A DNA stretch of 54,662 nucleotides, taken from positions 1 to 54,662 of the forward strand of contig JAGWPY010000032.1 of the NCBI GenBank assembly GCA_028870275.1, given 5' to 3'. The DNA is from Gammaproteobacteria bacterium. Lineage in GTDB: Bacteria > Pseudomonadota > Gammaproteobacteria > Steroidobacterales > Steroidobacteraceae. Shown here one piece after another: positions 15,749-25,386 of the stretch. How positions within the stretch are numbered: the first letter of the stretch is position 1; every line of letters begins with the position of its first letter. Made by a program: the position numbers and the translations under genes. The notes beneath the pieces were generated by a model. That model was not told where the DNA came from and did not search any database. It saw only the letters and a list, made by a program, of their open reading frames with translations.

Positions 15749-15791
15749 TCCATGATGCTCCACGGGCAGTCAGGCGGAGCCTTCCCCACGA

Positions 15792-16238
15792 TCAGAATCG
15801 GTGACCGCACTCCGCGCAGTACTCGAGCCACTTGTTCAGCATCATGTTGCGCGCCCAGCGGCGGTCGAGCTCGCGCGCGAGCCGCTCCTGCCAGCGGCGC
15901 ATCGCCGGATGTCGCTCCACCCCGCGCAGGGCGCGCACCTCGGCGAGACGGGCGTCGTGGTACACGCAGACTTCGAGATCCGGTTCGTGGGTCGTCCCGC
16001 CGTCCTCCCGAAACTCGTACGTCAGACGCAGCAGGCTCGTGTAGCGCGAGTGCTCCAATGGAATGAGATACAGATCGCAGCCGTCGCCCACGCTGGACGA
16101 GGCTGGCGAGCGCACGGCGCGGGGATCGGCGACCAGCCAGGACATGCGCAGATAATTACTCTCGTAGAGCGTCATGAGGCCGACGAAACCACCGGGTTTC
16201 GCGCGCCATGAGGTCGGACAGAGCTGATCGGCGATCAT
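15792..16238 (-). CDS. DUF1249 (YqiB-like) protein
   Basis: This 148-residue protein matches the DUF1249 family of E. coli YqiB: an N-terminal LMTLYESNYLRMSWLV helix, the SRYTSLLRLTYEF strand pair, DLEVCVYHDARLAEV, and a C-terminal helix ending NKWLEYCAECGH. YqiB lies near cpdA in E. coli and its function is unknown. It is probably cytoplasmic. The ATG at 16238 is six bases after a TATAGT box, so its message may be leaderless. The following coiled-coil gene is on the same strand. Confidence 0.85.
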   Translation of the reverse strand: MIADQLCPTSWRAKPGGFVGLMTLYESNYLRMSWLVADPRAVRSPASSSVGDGCDLYLIPLEHSRYTSLLRLTYEFREDGGTTHEPDLEVCVYHDARLAEVRALRGVERHPAMRRWQERLARELDRRWARNMMLNKWLEYCAECGHRF

Positions 16239-16244
16239 GGTCCG

Positions 16245-16250
16245 ACTATA
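16245..16250 (-). promoter_or_regulatory. -10 box adjacent to the DUF1249 start
   Basis: TATAGT on the minus strand is followed by exactly six bases and then the ATG at 16238, so transcription would start at or next to the A of the start codon. Confidence 0.45.
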
Positions 16251-16268
16251 CCACGCGACTATGCAGCG

Positions 16269-17093
16269 TCACGGACGCAGCCGGCGTTCCACGCCGGTAC
16301 GGTCGAGGATGCGGCTGGACATCTCCTCGATCGAACATTCGGTCGAATCGATCACCGGGATCCCATGCCGCTCGAACAGCGCCTCCGCCGCCCGCACTTC
16401 GAAGGCGACCTGGCCGGCCGAGGCATAACGGCTGTCAGGCCGACGTTCGTTGCGGATCTGTTGCAGACGTTCCGGTCTGATCGTCAGCCCGAACAGCTTC
16501 CGAGCGAACGGTTCGAGCGCCTTCGGCAGGGTGCGCGACTCGAGGTCCTCCTCGGTGAGCGGATAATTCGCCGCGAAGATGCCGTATTGCATGGCCAGAT
16601 ACAGGCAGGTGGGCGTTTTGCCGGAACGCGAGATCCCCACCAGGATCAGGTCGGCCCGCGCATAGCCGCCGACGTGCGAACCGTCGTCGTTCGCCAGGGC
16701 GTAGTTCGTGGCGTCGATCCGCAGCGCGTATGCGTGGCCGTCGGCCATTCTGTGCGCGCGGCCGACGGCGTGACTCGACTGCGTCTTCAACTCGTTTTCG
16801 AGGGGCGCAAGGAACGGGTCGAAGAAATCGAGAAAGAACCCCTCGCTGCCGCGGACGACGTTGCGCACGTCCTCCTGCACGAGCGTGCTGAAGACGATGG
16901 GCCGGATGCCCTCCTGTTCGCCGACCAGATTGATCTTGCGAACGGCCTCGCGCGCCTTGTCAACCGTGGAGATAAATGGCACAGTGATTTGTCGAAACTC
17001 GATGCCGTCGAATTGCGTCATCAGGCTGTGACCCATCGTTTCCGCGGTAACTCCCGTCTGGTCAGAAACGAAGAACACGGTTCGCTTGTTCAA
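16269..17093 (-). CDS. ppsR: PEP synthase regulatory protein (kinase/pyrophosphorylase, DUF299)
   Basis: This 274-residue bifunctional regulator uses ADP to phosphorylate and inactivate PEP synthase, and uses phosphate to reverse the modification. The N-terminus TVFFVSDQTGVTAETMGHSL and the P-loop GISRSGKTPTC identify the DUF299 family; PSRP rather than the PPDK regulator is inferred from the divergent ppsA gene. I chose TTG 17093, directly before NKRTVFFVSD, with a GGGGT element upstream. A longer reading frame would run into the shared promoter region. Confidence 0.93.
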   Translation of the reverse strand: MNKRTVFFVSDQTGVTAETMGHSLMTQFDGIEFRQITVPFISTVDKAREAVRKINLVGEQEGIRPIVFSTLVQEDVRNVVRGSEGFFLDFFDPFLAPLENELKTQSSHAVGRAHRMADGHAYALRIDATNYALANDDGSHVGGYARADLILVGISRSGKTPTCLYLAMQYGIFAANYPLTEEDLESRTLPKALEPFARKLFGLTIRPERLQQIRNERRPDSRYASAGQVAFEVRAAEALFERHGIPVIDSTECSIEEMSSRILDRTGVERRLRP

Positions 17094-17178
17094 GGGTGAC
17101 CCCGTGATTGCGCGCCGACGCGGGCGCATCCACCTCGACAGTGTTCCATCATAACCGGCACCGGACAAGCACCTCTCC

Positions 17179-19539
17179 ATGAAGCCCTATATCGTTCCGT
17201 TCGAGAAGCTCAAGGCCACCGACGTCGACCTGGTCGGCGGCAAGAACGCGTCGATCGGCGAGATGATCGGCCATCTCGCAGCGCTCGGCGTGTCGGTTCC
17301 GGGCGGGTTCGCCACCACGGCGCACGCCTACCGCGACTTCCTGTCGCGGGACGGACTCGACGCTCGCATCCGCGATGAACTCGCCGGACTCGACGTCGAT
17401 GACATTGGCCGGCTCACCGAGGTCGGCGCGAAGATCCGCGGCTGGATGCTCGCCACGCCCTTTCCGGAACGCCTGCACAGGGAACTGATCGATGCCTGGC
17501 GCTCGATGGGCCAGGGAGCGGAATTCGCGGTCGCCGTGCGTTCCTCGGCCACCGCCGAGGATCTCCCGGATGCCTCGTTCGCGGGACAGCAGGAGACCTT
17601 CCTCAACGTTCGCGGCGAGGAACACCTCCTGCGCTGCGTGCACGAGGTCTACGCCTCGCTGTTCAACGACCGGGCGATCGCCTATCGCGTGCACAGCGGC
17701 TACGACCACGAATCGGTCGCCCTCTCGGTCGGTGTCCAGCACATGGTGCGCAGCGACCTCGGCTGTTCGGGCGTCATGTTCACGCTCGACACCGACTCCG
17801 GCTTTCGCGACGTGGTGTTCCTGACCGCGGCCTACGGCCTGGGCGAAACCGTCGTTCAGGGAGCGGTGAACCCCGACGAGTACTACGTCTACAAGCCCGC
17901 CTTGCGCGCGAACCGATCGGCGATATTGCGACGGAACCTGGGCGGCAAGGCGATCAAGATGGTGTACGCGGAGCCCGGTTCTGCGACCCGGGTTCGCACG
18001 GTCGATGTGAGCGAGGCGGATCGCCAGCGATTCGCGCTCGACGAGGCGGACGTGCTCGAACTCGCCCGCCAGGCGCTGATCATCGAGGAGCACTACGGCA
18101 CGCCGATGGACATCGAGTGGGGCAAGGACGGCTCCACCGGCAAGATCTACGTGCTACAGGCGCGCCCCGAGACGGTACAGAGCCGCGCCGGACGCAGCAT
18201 CCGCCGCTACACTTTGAAGGGGCGGTCCAGACAGCTCGCGAGCGGTCGCAGCATCGGCCAGCGGATCGGCGCCGGGCACGCGCGCGTGATCACCGACCTG
18301 AAGGACATGTCGCGCGTGCGCGCCGGCGACGTGCTGGTCGCGGACATGACCGACCCGGACTGGGAGCCGGTGATGAAACGCGCGTCGGCCGTGGTGACCA
18401 ATCGCGGCGGCCGCACATGCCACGCGGCGATCATTGCGCGCGAACTGGGCATACCCGCCGTGGTCGGCTGCGGCGACGCGACCCGGACCATCGCCGATGG
18501 CCAGGCGGTGACCGTCTCCTGCGCGGAAGGGGACACCGGTTACGTCTACGAGGGCATGCTGGAATACGACGAGCGCAACGTCGAACTGGACGCGCTTCCG
18601 GAGATCCCGGTGCGCATCATGATGAACGTCGGCAATCCGGACCGCGCGTTCGACTTCTCGCGCATCCCCAATCGGGGCGTCGGTCTCGCGCGCCTCGAGT
18701 TCATCATCAACCGCATGATCGGCGTGCACCCCAGGGCCCTGCTGGAATACGACAAGCAGAGCGCGGAGATCAAGGACGCGATCTCGCGGCAGATCGCCGG
18801 CTACGCCGACCCGGTCGAGTTCTACGTCGACAAACTGGTCGAGGGGATCGCGCAGATCGCCGCCGCTTTCGCGCCCGAACCCGTGATCGTGCGTCTCTCG
18901 GACTTCAAGTCGAACGAGTACGCGAACCTGATCGGCGGAAAGGCGTATGAGCCGCACGAGGAGAATCCGATGCTCGGATTCCGCGGCGCCTCGCGCTACG
19001 TGGATCCGGCATTCAAGCCCTGCTTCGAGCTCGAGTGTCGGGCGCTACGCCGGGTACGCGAGCAGATGGGGCTGTCCAATGTGCAGGTCATGGTGCCGTT
19101 CGTGCGCTCGCTCGCCGAGGCCGCGGCGGTCACGTCTCTCCTCGCGGCCAACGGCCTCGAGCGGGGCGTCAACGGCCTGAAGCTGATCATGATGTGCGAA
19201 CTGCCGACCAACGCCGTGCTCGCCGACCGTTATCTCGAATACTTCGACGGCATGTCGATCGGCTCGAACGACATGACCCAGCTGACGCTCGGCCTGGACC
19301 GCGATTCCGGGGTGGTCGCGCGATTGTTCGACGAGCGCGACGACGCGGTGAAGGCGATGATGGCCATGGCGATCCGCGCGTGCAAGGCCCGCGGCAAGTA
19401 CATCGGCATCTGCGGCCAGGGGCCCTCGGACCATCCGGAGCTCGCGCGATGGCTGCTCGAGCAGGGAATCGACAGCCTCTCCCTCAACCCGGACAGCGTG
19501 GTCGAGACCTGGATGTTCCTGGCGTCCGCCGGTGGCTGA
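17179..19539 (+). CDS. ppsA: Phosphoenolpyruvate synthase
   Basis: This 786-residue enzyme makes PEP, AMP and phosphate from pyruvate and ATP for gluconeogenesis. The N-terminal ATP-grasp-like domain shows [11 protein letters not shown] and [20 protein letters not shown]. The swivelling phosphohistidine domain carries GGRTCHAAI with catalytic His415 and the regulatory Thr413 targeted by PpsR. The C-terminal PEP-binding barrel ends with [16 protein letters not shown] and [12 protein letters not shown] with its catalytic Cys. Length agrees with E. coli PpsA (792). It is divergent from ppsR and ends 9 bases from the orn stop. Confidence 0.97.
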   Translation: MKPYIVPFEKLKATDVDLVGGKNASIGEMIGHLAALGVSVPGGFATTAHAYRDFLSRDGLDARIRDELAGLDVDDIGRLTEVGAKIRGWMLATPFPERLHRELIDAWRSMGQGAEFAVAVRSSATAEDLPDASFAGQQETFLNVRGEEHLLRCVHEVYASLFNDRAIAYRVHSGYDHESVALSVGVQHMVRSDLGCSGVMFTLDTDSGFRDVVFLTAAYGLGETVVQGAVNPDEYYVYKPALRANRSAILRRNLGGKAIKMVYAEPGSATRVRTVDVSEADRQRFALDEADVLELARQALIIEEHYGTPMDIEWGKDGSTGKIYVLQARPETVQSRAGRSIRRYTLKGRSRQLASGRSIGQRIGAGHARVITDLKDMSRVRAGDVLVADMTDPDWEPVMKRASAVVTNRGGRTCHAAIIARELGIPAVVGCGDATRTIADGQAVTVSCAEGDTGYVYEGMLEYDERNVELDALPEIPVRIMMNVGNPDRAFDFSRIPNRGVGLARLEFIINRMIGVHPRALLEYDKQSAEIKDAISRQIAGYADPVEFYVDKLVEGIAQIAAAFAPEPVIVRLSDFKSNEYANLIGGKAYEPHEENPMLGFRGASRYVDPAFKPCFELECRALRRVREQMGLSNVQVMVPFVRSLAEAAAVTSLLAANGLERGVNGLKLIMMCELPTNAVLADRYLEYFDGMSIGSNDMTQLTLGLDRDSGVVARLFDERDDAVKAMMAMAIRACKARGKYIGICGQGPSDHPELARWLLEQGIDSLSLNPDSVVETWMFLASAGG

Positions 19540-19548
19540 GCGTCGTCC

Positions 19549-20100
19549 TCACAAGGGCCGCAGCAGCCGTTCCCGGTAGTACTGCAGTTCGCGGATCGAC
19601 TCGCGGACGTCGTCGAGCGCGAGATGGGACGACCCTTTCTGGAACCCCTGCGCGATCGCCGGCGCCCAGCGTTGCGCGAGTTCCTTGAGCGTGCTCACGT
19701 CGAGATTGCGGTAGTGGAAGAACTTCTCCAGTTTCGGCATGCGTCGCGCGAGGAAGCGTCTGTCCTGGCAGATGCTGTTGCCGCACATCGGCGAGCGGCC
19801 CCGCTCGACCCATGCATCGAGGAACTCGAGCGTCGCGGCTTCGGCCTGCGCCTCGTGGATACGGCTCTCGCGCACGCGCGCGGTCAGTCCCGATCCGCCG
19901 TGCTGACGGCGATTCCATTCGTCCATGCGCTCCAGGGCGGTGTCGTCGTGATGGATGGCGATGACCGGCCCCTCGGCGAGCACCTGCAGGTGCTTGTCCG
20001 TCACCACGGTCGCGATCTCGATGATGAGATCGGAATCCGGATCGAGCCCGGTCATCTCCAGGTCGATCCAGACGAGGTTCTCTGCGGATTTCGTCGGCAC
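19549..20100 (-). CDS. orn: Oligoribonuclease
   Basis: This 183-residue DEDDh exonuclease degrades 2-5 nt RNA and pGpG, so it also completes c-di-GMP turnover, relevant to the HDOD-GGDEF cyclase in this window. Active-site blocks visible are [11 protein letters not shown] (Asp, Glu), [12 protein letters not shown] (Asp) and [11 protein letters not shown] (His, Asp). I chose GTG 20100, with AGGGGGG upstream, giving E. coli length (181); an in-frame start 63 bases upstream would overlap rsgA. It is divergent from rsgA, a common neighbour. Confidence 0.95.
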   Translation of the reverse strand: MPTKSAENLVWIDLEMTGLDPDSDLIIEIATVVTDKHLQVLAEGPVIAIHHDDTALERMDEWNRRQHGGSGLTARVRESRIHEAQAEAATLEFLDAWVERGRSPMCGNSICQDRRFLARRMPKLEKFFHYRNLDVSTLKELAQRWAPAIAQGFQKGSSHLALDDVRESIRELQYYRERLLRPL

Positions 20101-20161
20101 AATGCCCCCCCTGCGAACGGAGCCCGGCCACGATGTTAGCAGAGCCGCAAGGCGCACTCGC

Positions 20162-21055
20162 ATGAACGCCGTCGAGCGTGGCCGTGGCGTGGTGCTCGCG
20201 GCCTACGGGCGCGGCGCGCTCGTGCACGATGGTCTGGCGCCCCGCCGCTGTGGCCTGGTTGGGCGCCGGCTCAAGCCGGTCTGCGGCGACGTGATCGGCT
20301 GGCGCCGGGATTCGGCCAGCCTCGAGCCCCAGATCGAATCGATCGAGCCGCGGCGCAATTGCCTGGAGCGGATCGATTCCCGGGGTCGTCCGGAACCCGT
20401 GGCCGCGAACATCGACCGAGTCGCCATCGTGGTCGCGCCCGAACCGCGACCGGACTGGTTCCTGGTCGACCGCTACTGGGCGGCGGCGCTACATCATGGA
20501 ATCGAGGCCATTCTCCTCGTCAACAAGTGCGATCTCGCCGCCGACGGGATGGCCGAGGAGATCGCCTGTCTGCAGGGACTCGGACTCCCCTGCCTGACCC
20601 TGTCCTGCCGCACCGGCGAAGGCATCGATGTCCTGCGCGCGGCGACCGGGACGGGCGCAACGCTGATCGTCGGTCAGTCGGGAGTCGGGAAGTCCAGCCT
20701 GGTCAATCGGCTGGCGCCGGAGGCCGCCGCGACCACCGCAACGCTCGGTCGGGACCGCGAAGGCCGGCACACCACCACGACCGCGCGCCGCTATCCGTTG
20801 AGCGATCGGGCCGCAATCGTCGACGCACCCGGAGTGCGCGACTTCGCGCCGCCGGCACGGCTCGACCGCGCCGCGGAGCACGGCTTCGTCGAGATCCGAA
20901 GTCGATCTGCGGACTGCCGGTTCGCCGACTGCCGTCATCTCGAGGAACCGGACTGCGCCGTGCGCAGCGCACTCTCCCGTCAGGAGATCTCTGCGCGCCG
21001 CTACGAAAGCTATCGTCGGCTCGCACGTCTATACGCGATGCTCGCGAAGCACTGA
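20162..21055 (+). CDS. rsgA: Ribosome small-subunit biogenesis GTPase RsgA
   Basis: This 297-residue circularly permuted GTPase checks late 30S maturation. The motif order is the permuted one: NKCD (G4) comes first, then [12 protein letters not shown] (G1), GRHTTTTAR (switch) and DAPGVRDF (G3). A short OB-like N-domain precedes, and a zinc-binding C-terminal finger follows ([16 protein letters not shown]). The chosen ATG 20162 yields a compact version slightly shorter than E. coli RsgA (350). Confidence 0.95.
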   Translation: MNAVERGRGVVLAAYGRGALVHDGLAPRRCGLVGRRLKPVCGDVIGWRRDSASLEPQIESIEPRRNCLERIDSRGRPEPVAANIDRVAIVVAPEPRPDWFLVDRYWAAALHHGIEAILLVNKCDLAADGMAEEIACLQGLGLPCLTLSCRTGEGIDVLRAATGTGATLIVGQSGVGKSSLVNRLAPEAAATTATLGRDREGRHTTTTARRYPLSDRAAIVDAPGVRDFAPPARLDRAAEHGFVEIRSRSADCRFADCRHLEEPDCAVRSALSRQEISARRYESYRRLARLYAMLAKH

Positions 21056-21074
21056 GGTCGGCGCATCATCCCGG

Positions 21075-21090
21075 CCGCGCGCTCGCGCGG
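21075..21090. terminator. Hairpin between convergent rsgA and recR
   Basis: CCGCGC (21075-21080), loop GCTC, GCGCGG (21085-21090) abuts the recR stop and lies 19 bases after the rsgA stop. There is no T-run. Confidence 0.35.
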
Positions 21091-21690
21091 TCAACTCACC
21101 GCGGTGCGGCCCGCGAGCGCATGAGCGAGGGTGCCACCGTCGACGTACTCGAGCTCGCCGCCCACCGGCACGCCGTGCGCGATCCGCGACGCGCGCAGAC
21201 CACGACGCAGGGCGATCTCGCCGAGGTAGTGCGCGGTCGCCTCGCCCTCGGCGGTCGGATTGGTCGCGAGGATCACCTCGGCGATTTCGCCCTCGTCGAG
21301 CAGCCGTTCGAAATCGTCGAGTCCGAGTTCGGATGGACCGACTCCGTCCAGCGGCGAAAGGTGCCCCATCAGCACGAAATAGCGCCCGCGGAATCCGCCG
21401 GACTGCTCTATCGCGACCACGTCCGCCGGCGACTCGACCACGCACAGTTGGGCTGGGTCGCGCTGCGCGGATGCGCAGATCCCGCACAACTCCTCTTCGC
21501 TCAACATGCGGCAGCGCCTGCAATGGCCGACCGTATCCAGCGCCTCGACGAGCGCCTGGGCGAGCCGGCGGCCACCGTCGCGATCCCGCTCGAGCATGTG
21601 AAAGGCCATTCGCTGGGCGGACTTGGGTCCCACCCCGGGCAGGCAGCGGAGCGATTCGATCAGGCGGGCGAGCGCCGGCGTGTACTTCAT
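21091..21690 (-). CDS. recR: Recombination protein RecR
   Basis: This 199-residue component of RecFOR loads RecA at gaps and stalled forks. It has an N-terminal helix-hairpin-helix ([20 protein letters not shown]), a four-Cys zinc finger ([16 protein letters not shown]), a Toprim domain ([15 protein letters not shown]) and a Walker B-like C-terminal region ending [17 protein letters not shown]. Length is normal. It ends the dnaX-ybaB-recR unit, starting 22 bases after ybaB. Confidence 0.97.
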   Translation of the reverse strand: MKYTPALARLIESLRCLPGVGPKSAQRMAFHMLERDRDGGRRLAQALVEALDTVGHCRRCRMLSEEELCGICASAQRDPAQLCVVESPADVVAIEQSGGFRGRYFVLMGHLSPLDGVGPSELGLDDFERLLDEGEIAEVILATNPTAEGEATAHYLGEIALRRGLRASRIAHGVPVGGELEYVDGGTLAHALAGRTAVS

Positions 21691-21712
21691 CTCGAGGAAC
21701 CGCGGATGCTGC

Positions 21713-22039
21713 TCAGAAGGGAAGCTTCATTCCCGGCGGCAGGTTGAGCCCGGACATCAGGCCCGCATATTTCTCCTCGGTGCGCGCGGCGATTCGCCGG
21801 GTCGCATCGTTGATCGCCGCGGCAAGCAGGTCTTCGAGCATGTCCTTGTCCTCGCCGAGCAAATTCGGCTCGATCGAGACCTTGCGCACCTCGTGGCGGC
21901 CGTTCATCACGACTTTGACCATGCCCGCTCCGGCTTCACCCGTCGCTTCGAGATCGGCGAGTTCCGCCTGCGCCTTCTTCATGTTTTCCTGCATCTGCTG
22001 CGCCTGGCGCATCAGATTGCCGAGTCCGCCCTTCATCAT
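21713..22039 (-). CDS. ybaB: Nucleoid-associated protein YbaB/EbfC
   Basis: This 108-residue DNA-binding protein has the family helix [19 protein letters not shown], the strands [16 protein letters not shown], and the loop [12 protein letters not shown]. It forms tweezer-like dimers that bind DNA; in many bacteria it is always paired with dnaX and recR, as here. The first codons are ATG ATG. It starts 23 bases after dnaX. Confidence 0.95.
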   Translation of the reverse strand: MMKGGLGNLMRQAQQMQENMKKAQAELADLEATGEAGAGMVKVVMNGRHEVRKVSIEPNLLGEDKDMLEDLLAAAINDATRRIAARTEEKYAGLMSGLNLPPGMKLPF

Positions 22040-22062
22040 GGTCGCGTCACCTCGATGTCGAT

Positions 22063-23709
22063 TCAGTGTCCTGGTTTGATCGACGTGCCGTCGATCTGCG
22101 CGCCGAAACGATCGCGAAGGCCCCTGACGGCCGGATCGTCGGCGAACGCCGAGGCCGCCTGCGCGGCACGGTCCTGTTCGGCGAGCACCCGCTGGCGAGC
22201 GGGGGTCGCAATCCCGGCATCGGCGGCGTCGAACATCACCCGGATGGTCCGCCCGAAGTGGCGGCTGAGCCCCTGGACGAGTCGTTCCTCGATCTGCCGG
22301 GTGCGACGGTCCGCGGCGGACGGATCGAGGCGCAACTGCAGCACGTCACCTTCGAACGACGCCGGCGCGCAATTGAGCGCGAACTGCCGCACCATGCCGG
22401 TGAGTCCGGCCGCCTCCACGAGCGCGGCCCATCCGGCGGCGTCGCCGGGCGGCGGCATGACTCGCACGGGTGGCGGCTCGGCGGGATCGGCGCTCTGCGC
22501 CGCCGTGCCCGAAGCCACCGGCCGGGCAGGCTGTTCCCCCGCTCGCGGGGAAGCGCTGGCCGCAGCCCCGGGTGTCGCCTGCACCGCCCCGCGCGCACTC
22601 CCCGCGGACGCCGAGCCGGCCTCGTCCGGACGGAACGCGAGCATGCGCAACAGCGTCATTTCGAACCCCATCCGTGGATCAGGCGCGAGAGGCAGGTCGC
22701 GCCGGCCGAGAACGGCGATCTGATAGTAGAGCTGAGCGTCCTCGGCGCTGATCGCCTGGGCGAGACGGGGCAGGTCCGCATCGACGAACTCCGCATCGCC
22801 ATGCGCGGCGTCGGGCACGGCCTGCACGATGCAGATGCGTTGCAGGAAAGCCGCCATCTCGGCGAGCGCGCGGTCGTAATCCGGTGCGTCTCGGTCGAAT
22901 TCGCGCACCGCGGAGATCATGCCGGCCGCGTCGCCGCGCGCGAGCGCATCGACCAGGTGGGCCACGTGGCGCCGGTCGATGGTGCCGAGCATCGCACGCG
23001 CGTTGGCGCCGCTCAGTTCGCCCCCGCCGAAGGCGATGAACTGGTCGAGCAGGCTCAATGCATCGCGCATGCTGCCATCGGCCGCCCTCGCGATCGCAGC
23101 CATGGCCTCCGGCTCGAATCGCAGGCCCTCCTCGCCGGCGATATAGCACAGGCGCTCGCCGATCATCGCCGCCGACAGGCGTTTCAGGCTGAACTGCAGG
23201 CAACGCGACAACACCGTCACGGGCAGCTTCTGCGGGTCGGTCGTCGCGAGCAGGAACTTCACGTGAGGCGGCGGCTCCTCGAGCGTCTTCAACAGCGCGT
23301 TGAACGAGTGGTTCGAGAGCATGTGCACCTCGTCGATCAGGTACACCTTGTAGCGGCCGCGGGTCGGCGCGTACTGGACGTTGTCGAGGAGATCGCGGGT
23401 GTCGTCGACCTTGGTGCGCGACGCCGCGTCGACCTCGATCAGGTCGACGAACCGACCTTCGTCGATCTCGCGACAGGTCGCGCAGACTCCGCAGGGGTTC
23501 GAACCGACTCCAGTCTCGCAGTTCAGGGACTTGGCGAGAATTCGCGCGACCGTCGTCTTGCCGACCCCGCGGGTGCCGGTGAACAAGAACGCGTGGTGAA
23601 CCTTGCCGGTGTCGAGCGCGTTCGCGAGCGCGCGCAGCACGTGTTCCTGCCCGACCATCTCGGAGAACTTGCGGGGCCGCCATTTACGCGCGAGGACGAC
23701 GTAGCTCAT
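22063..23709 (-). CDS. dnaX: DNA polymerase III subunit tau/gamma
   Basis: This 548-residue clamp-loader ATPase has domain I with Walker [10 protein letters not shown], the zinc-binding cysteines ([16 protein letters not shown]), Walker B DEVH and the sensor stretch [25 protein letters not shown]. An Ala/Pro-rich linker (about 365-420) leads to a C-terminal tau-like domain. No A-rich slippery heptamer is visible in this GC-rich gene, so an E. coli-type frameshifted gamma form is not predicted. ATG 23709 lies 7 bases after a TAAACT box. The ffs and tRNA-Ser genes lie just upstream on the same strand. Confidence 0.96.
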   Translation of the reverse strand: MSYVVLARKWRPRKFSEMVGQEHVLRALANALDTGKVHHAFLFTGTRGVGKTTVARILAKSLNCETGVGSNPCGVCATCREIDEGRFVDLIEVDAASRTKVDDTRDLLDNVQYAPTRGRYKVYLIDEVHMLSNHSFNALLKTLEEPPPHVKFLLATTDPQKLPVTVLSRCLQFSLKRLSAAMIGERLCYIAGEEGLRFEPEAMAAIARAADGSMRDALSLLDQFIAFGGGELSGANARAMLGTIDRRHVAHLVDALARGDAAGMISAVREFDRDAPDYDRALAEMAAFLQRICIVQAVPDAAHGDAEFVDADLPRLAQAISAEDAQLYYQIAVLGRRDLPLAPDPRMGFEMTLLRMLAFRPDEAGSASAGSARGAVQATPGAAASASPRAGEQPARPVASGTAAQSADPAEPPPVRVMPPPGDAAGWAALVEAAGLTGMVRQFALNCAPASFEGDVLQLRLDPSAADRRTRQIEERLVQGLSRHFGRTIRVMFDAADAGIATPARQRVLAEQDRAAQAASAFADDPAVRGLRDRFGAQIDGTSIKPGH

Positions 23710-23716
23710 GCCTGAC

Positions 23717-23722
23717 AGTTTA
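23717..23722 (-). promoter_or_regulatory. -10-like box just upstream of dnaX
   Basis: TAAACT on the minus strand lies seven bases before the dnaX ATG. It falls between the 3' end of 4.5S RNA and dnaX and could give a leaderless dnaX message separate from read-through. The -35 is not evident. Confidence 0.35.
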
Positions 23723-23763
23723 GCCGGGATCGGCGCTGCGCGCGGGGCGCATCGCGTAGAGGA

Positions 23764-23877
23764 GGCGGCCCGCGCCAGCAGGACTTCGGCGCCCGACTAA
23801 GTGCCGTTACCGCTGCTCCCTTCCGGGCCTGACGGGGTTCGCGGCCAGTCGTCGCGAAGATGCAAACGCGAGCCGCC
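23764..23877 (-). ncRNA. ffs: 4.5S RNA of the signal recognition particle
   Basis: The minus strand contains the conserved SRP domain IV hairpin GTCAGGCCCGGAAGGGAGCA, with the GGAA tetraloop and the asymmetric internal loop recognised by the Ffh M domain. Flanking strands pair outward: CGACT with AGTCG, TTCG with CGAA, and the terminal GGCGGCTCGCG (5' end, 23877) with CGCGGGCCGCC (3' end, 23764). This closes a single rod of 114 nt, the length of E. coli 4.5S RNA. Ends are set by the terminal helix and may be off by a few bases. ffh lies elsewhere in this window. Confidence 0.93.
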
Positions 23878-23897
23878 ATGGACTCGCCGCGTGAGTT

Positions 23898-23989
23898 TGG
23901 CGGAGAGGGAGGGATTCGAACCCTCGAACACCTTTTGGGGTGTTACTCACTTTCCAGGCGAGCGCCTTCGACCACTCGGCCACCTCTCC
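23898..23989 (-). tRNA. tRNA-Ser (anticodon GGA)
   Basis: This 92-nt class II tRNA has acceptor GGAGAGG/CCTCTCC, D-arm GGCCGAGTGGTCGAAGGC, anticodon loop CTGGAAA (anticodon GGA, reading UCC/UCU), a long variable arm (ACACCCCAAAAGGTGT), T-arm GGTTCGAATCC, discriminator G and an encoded CCA (23900-23898). All are typical of serine tRNAs. It precedes ffs by 20 bases and shares its promoter. Confidence 0.97.
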
Positions 23990-24013
23990 GCACCGCGCTC
24001 ACGGCGGGCGGCA

Positions 24014-24042
24014 AGAGTACCGGAGCGGGATCGCCGCGGCAA
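24014..24042 (-). promoter_or_regulatory. Sigma-70-type promoter of tRNA-Ser and ffs
   Basis: On the minus strand TTGCCG (24042-24037) and TACTCT (24019-24014) are separated by 17 bases, with transcription expected about 20 bases before the tRNA 5' end. The region after the -10 is very GC-rich, as in stringently controlled stable RNA promoters. Confidence 0.6.
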
Positions 24043-24070
24043 ATCCGCGCCACCGGGCGCGACGGCCGGA

Positions 24071-24346
24071 CTAGCCGCCGGCTGCGACGCCGCGAGCCGC
24101 CTCGCGATATTTCGGCGGCTGTTCGAGGCAGGCCCCCTTCTGCAGGGGGGCGGCCACCGTGGGCGCCGGAGGGATCACCAGATGTTCTTTCACGTCGGGC
24201 GAGTCCATGCCGGCGGGGACCCGCAACGGCGCGGCGCTGTGCGCGGCCTGATAGTCCTCGATCGTACGGCAGTCCGGCCGCAGCATGTGGCAACCGGAAG
24301 CGAGGACGACGATGGGCAGGAGAGCGAGACGAAAGGGAAACTTCAT
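24071..24346 (-). CDS. Short BamC-like lipoprotein
   Basis: This 91-residue lipoprotein (lipobox LASGC, Cys19) has an extended Pro-rich mature part. The stretch DYQAAHSAAPLRVPAGMD with a following SPDVKEHLVIPP resembles the unstructured N-terminal segment of BamC that wraps around BamD. The two globular helix-grip domains of full BamC (about 340 residues) are absent. Location supports the link: it overlaps the dapA stop by 4 bases (ATGA), and bamC follows dapA in E. coli. It is likely an outer membrane lipoprotein with a BAM-related role, by inference. Two extra cysteines (24+ and 73 region) could form a disulfide. Confidence 0.7.
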   Translation of the reverse strand: MKFPFRLALLPIVVLASGCHMLRPDCRTIEDYQAAHSAAPLRVPAGMDSPDVKEHLVIPPAPTVAAPLQKGACLEQPPKYREAARGVAAGG

Positions 24347-25236
24347 GCGGCTTTTTCCTCGAACGCGACGCCGGCCGCGTGCAATGCACGCTCCACGCTC
24401 TCGCGATGCACGGCGGACAATTCGACGAGCGGCAGGCGGATGCCGGGGCCGATCAGCCCCATCCGCGACAGCGCCCACTTGACGGGGATCGGATTCGGTT
24501 CGACGAACAGGTCGCGATGCAGCGCCCGCAGCGTCGCATCGATCGCGCGGGCGCCCGGCAGGTCGCCTCCGGCGGCCGCCCGGCAGGCCGCGCTCATCCG
24601 GCCCGGTGCGACGTTGCCGGTGACCGAGATCACGCCCCGGGCGCCGATCCCGATCAGCTCGATCGCGGTCGGATCGTCGCCCGAGAGCAGCGCGAAGCCC
24701 GGCGGACAGGCGGCCAGCAGCTCGCGGCCCCGATCGAGAGAGGCAGTCGCCTCCTTGAGCGCGACGATGCGCGGATGTGCCGCGAGCCGGGCCACGGTCG
24801 GCGGCAGGAGATCCACGCCGGTGCGACCAGGCACGTTGTACAGGATCACCGGCGCGGCCGAGGCGTCGGCCGCGGCGCAGAAGTGGCGATAAAGCCCTTC
24901 CTGCGGGGGCTTGTTGTAGTACGGGGTCACGAGCATGACGCCGTCGACCCCCAGGCGCGAGAGCTCGCGGGTGCGCGCAACGGTCTCGGCGGTCGCGTTC
25001 GTGCCGGCGCCGACCACCACGCGCAGGCGCCCGTGGCAACGCGCGACCGCGGTACGCGTGAGTTCGCCGATCTCGGCCGTAGAGAGGGCCGGGGATTCTC
25101 CGGTAGTTCCCGCGATCACGAGCCCGTCGGAGCCCTGCTGCAGGTGAAAATCGAGCAAACGGTCCCAGGCGGGCCAGTCCAGCGACCCGTCGGCCGCCAT
25201 CGGGGTCACCACTGCGACCAGGCTACCGGAGAACAT
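24343..25236 (-). CDS. dapA: 4-hydroxy-tetrahydrodipicolinate synthase
   Basis: This 297-residue TIM-barrel aldolase condenses pyruvate and aspartate semialdehyde, the first step of lysine/meso-DAP synthesis. The motifs GTTGESPAL and TPYYNKP are present. Tyr133 (ILYNVP) and the Schiff-base Lys161 (VALKEATAS) fall at exactly the E. coli positions. I chose ATG 25236, with GAGGTGG upstream, over a 30-codon extension. It is divergent from gcvR. Confidence 0.96.
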   Translation of the reverse strand: MFSGSLVAVVTPMAADGSLDWPAWDRLLDFHLQQGSDGLVIAGTTGESPALSTAEIGELTRTAVARCHGRLRVVVGAGTNATAETVARTRELSRLGVDGVMLVTPYYNKPPQEGLYRHFCAAADASAAPVILYNVPGRTGVDLLPPTVARLAAHPRIVALKEATASLDRGRELLAACPPGFALLSGDDPTAIELIGIGARGVISVTGNVAPGRMSAACRAAAGGDLPGARAIDATLRALHRDLFVEPNPIPVKWALSRMGLIGPGIRLPLVELSAVHRESVERALHAAGVAFEEKAA

Positions 25237-25350
25237 CGTCCACCTCGCGGCGCCGGGAGGCACCCGCAAAAACCGTAACAATAGGTGGCCTGGGCGGTCC
25301 AAGGCAAGCGGCTCCGGCTCGCGCACGTCGCCAGACGATGCGAACCTTAG

Positions 25351-25356
25351 TAGAAT
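25351..25356 (+). promoter_or_regulatory. -10 box upstream of gcvR
   Basis: TAGAAT lies 30 bases before the gcvR ATG in the dapA/gcvR divergent region. No clear -35 or strong ribosome site is seen. Confidence 0.35.
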
Positions 25357-25386
25357 CCGCCCCGGACAAGAAAGCTCGGCCCGTCA

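Noticed and set aside
22063-23709. Programmed frameshift in dnaX
   Set aside because: No A-rich slippery heptamer is present in the coding strand, so a gamma product by the E. coli mechanism is not supported.
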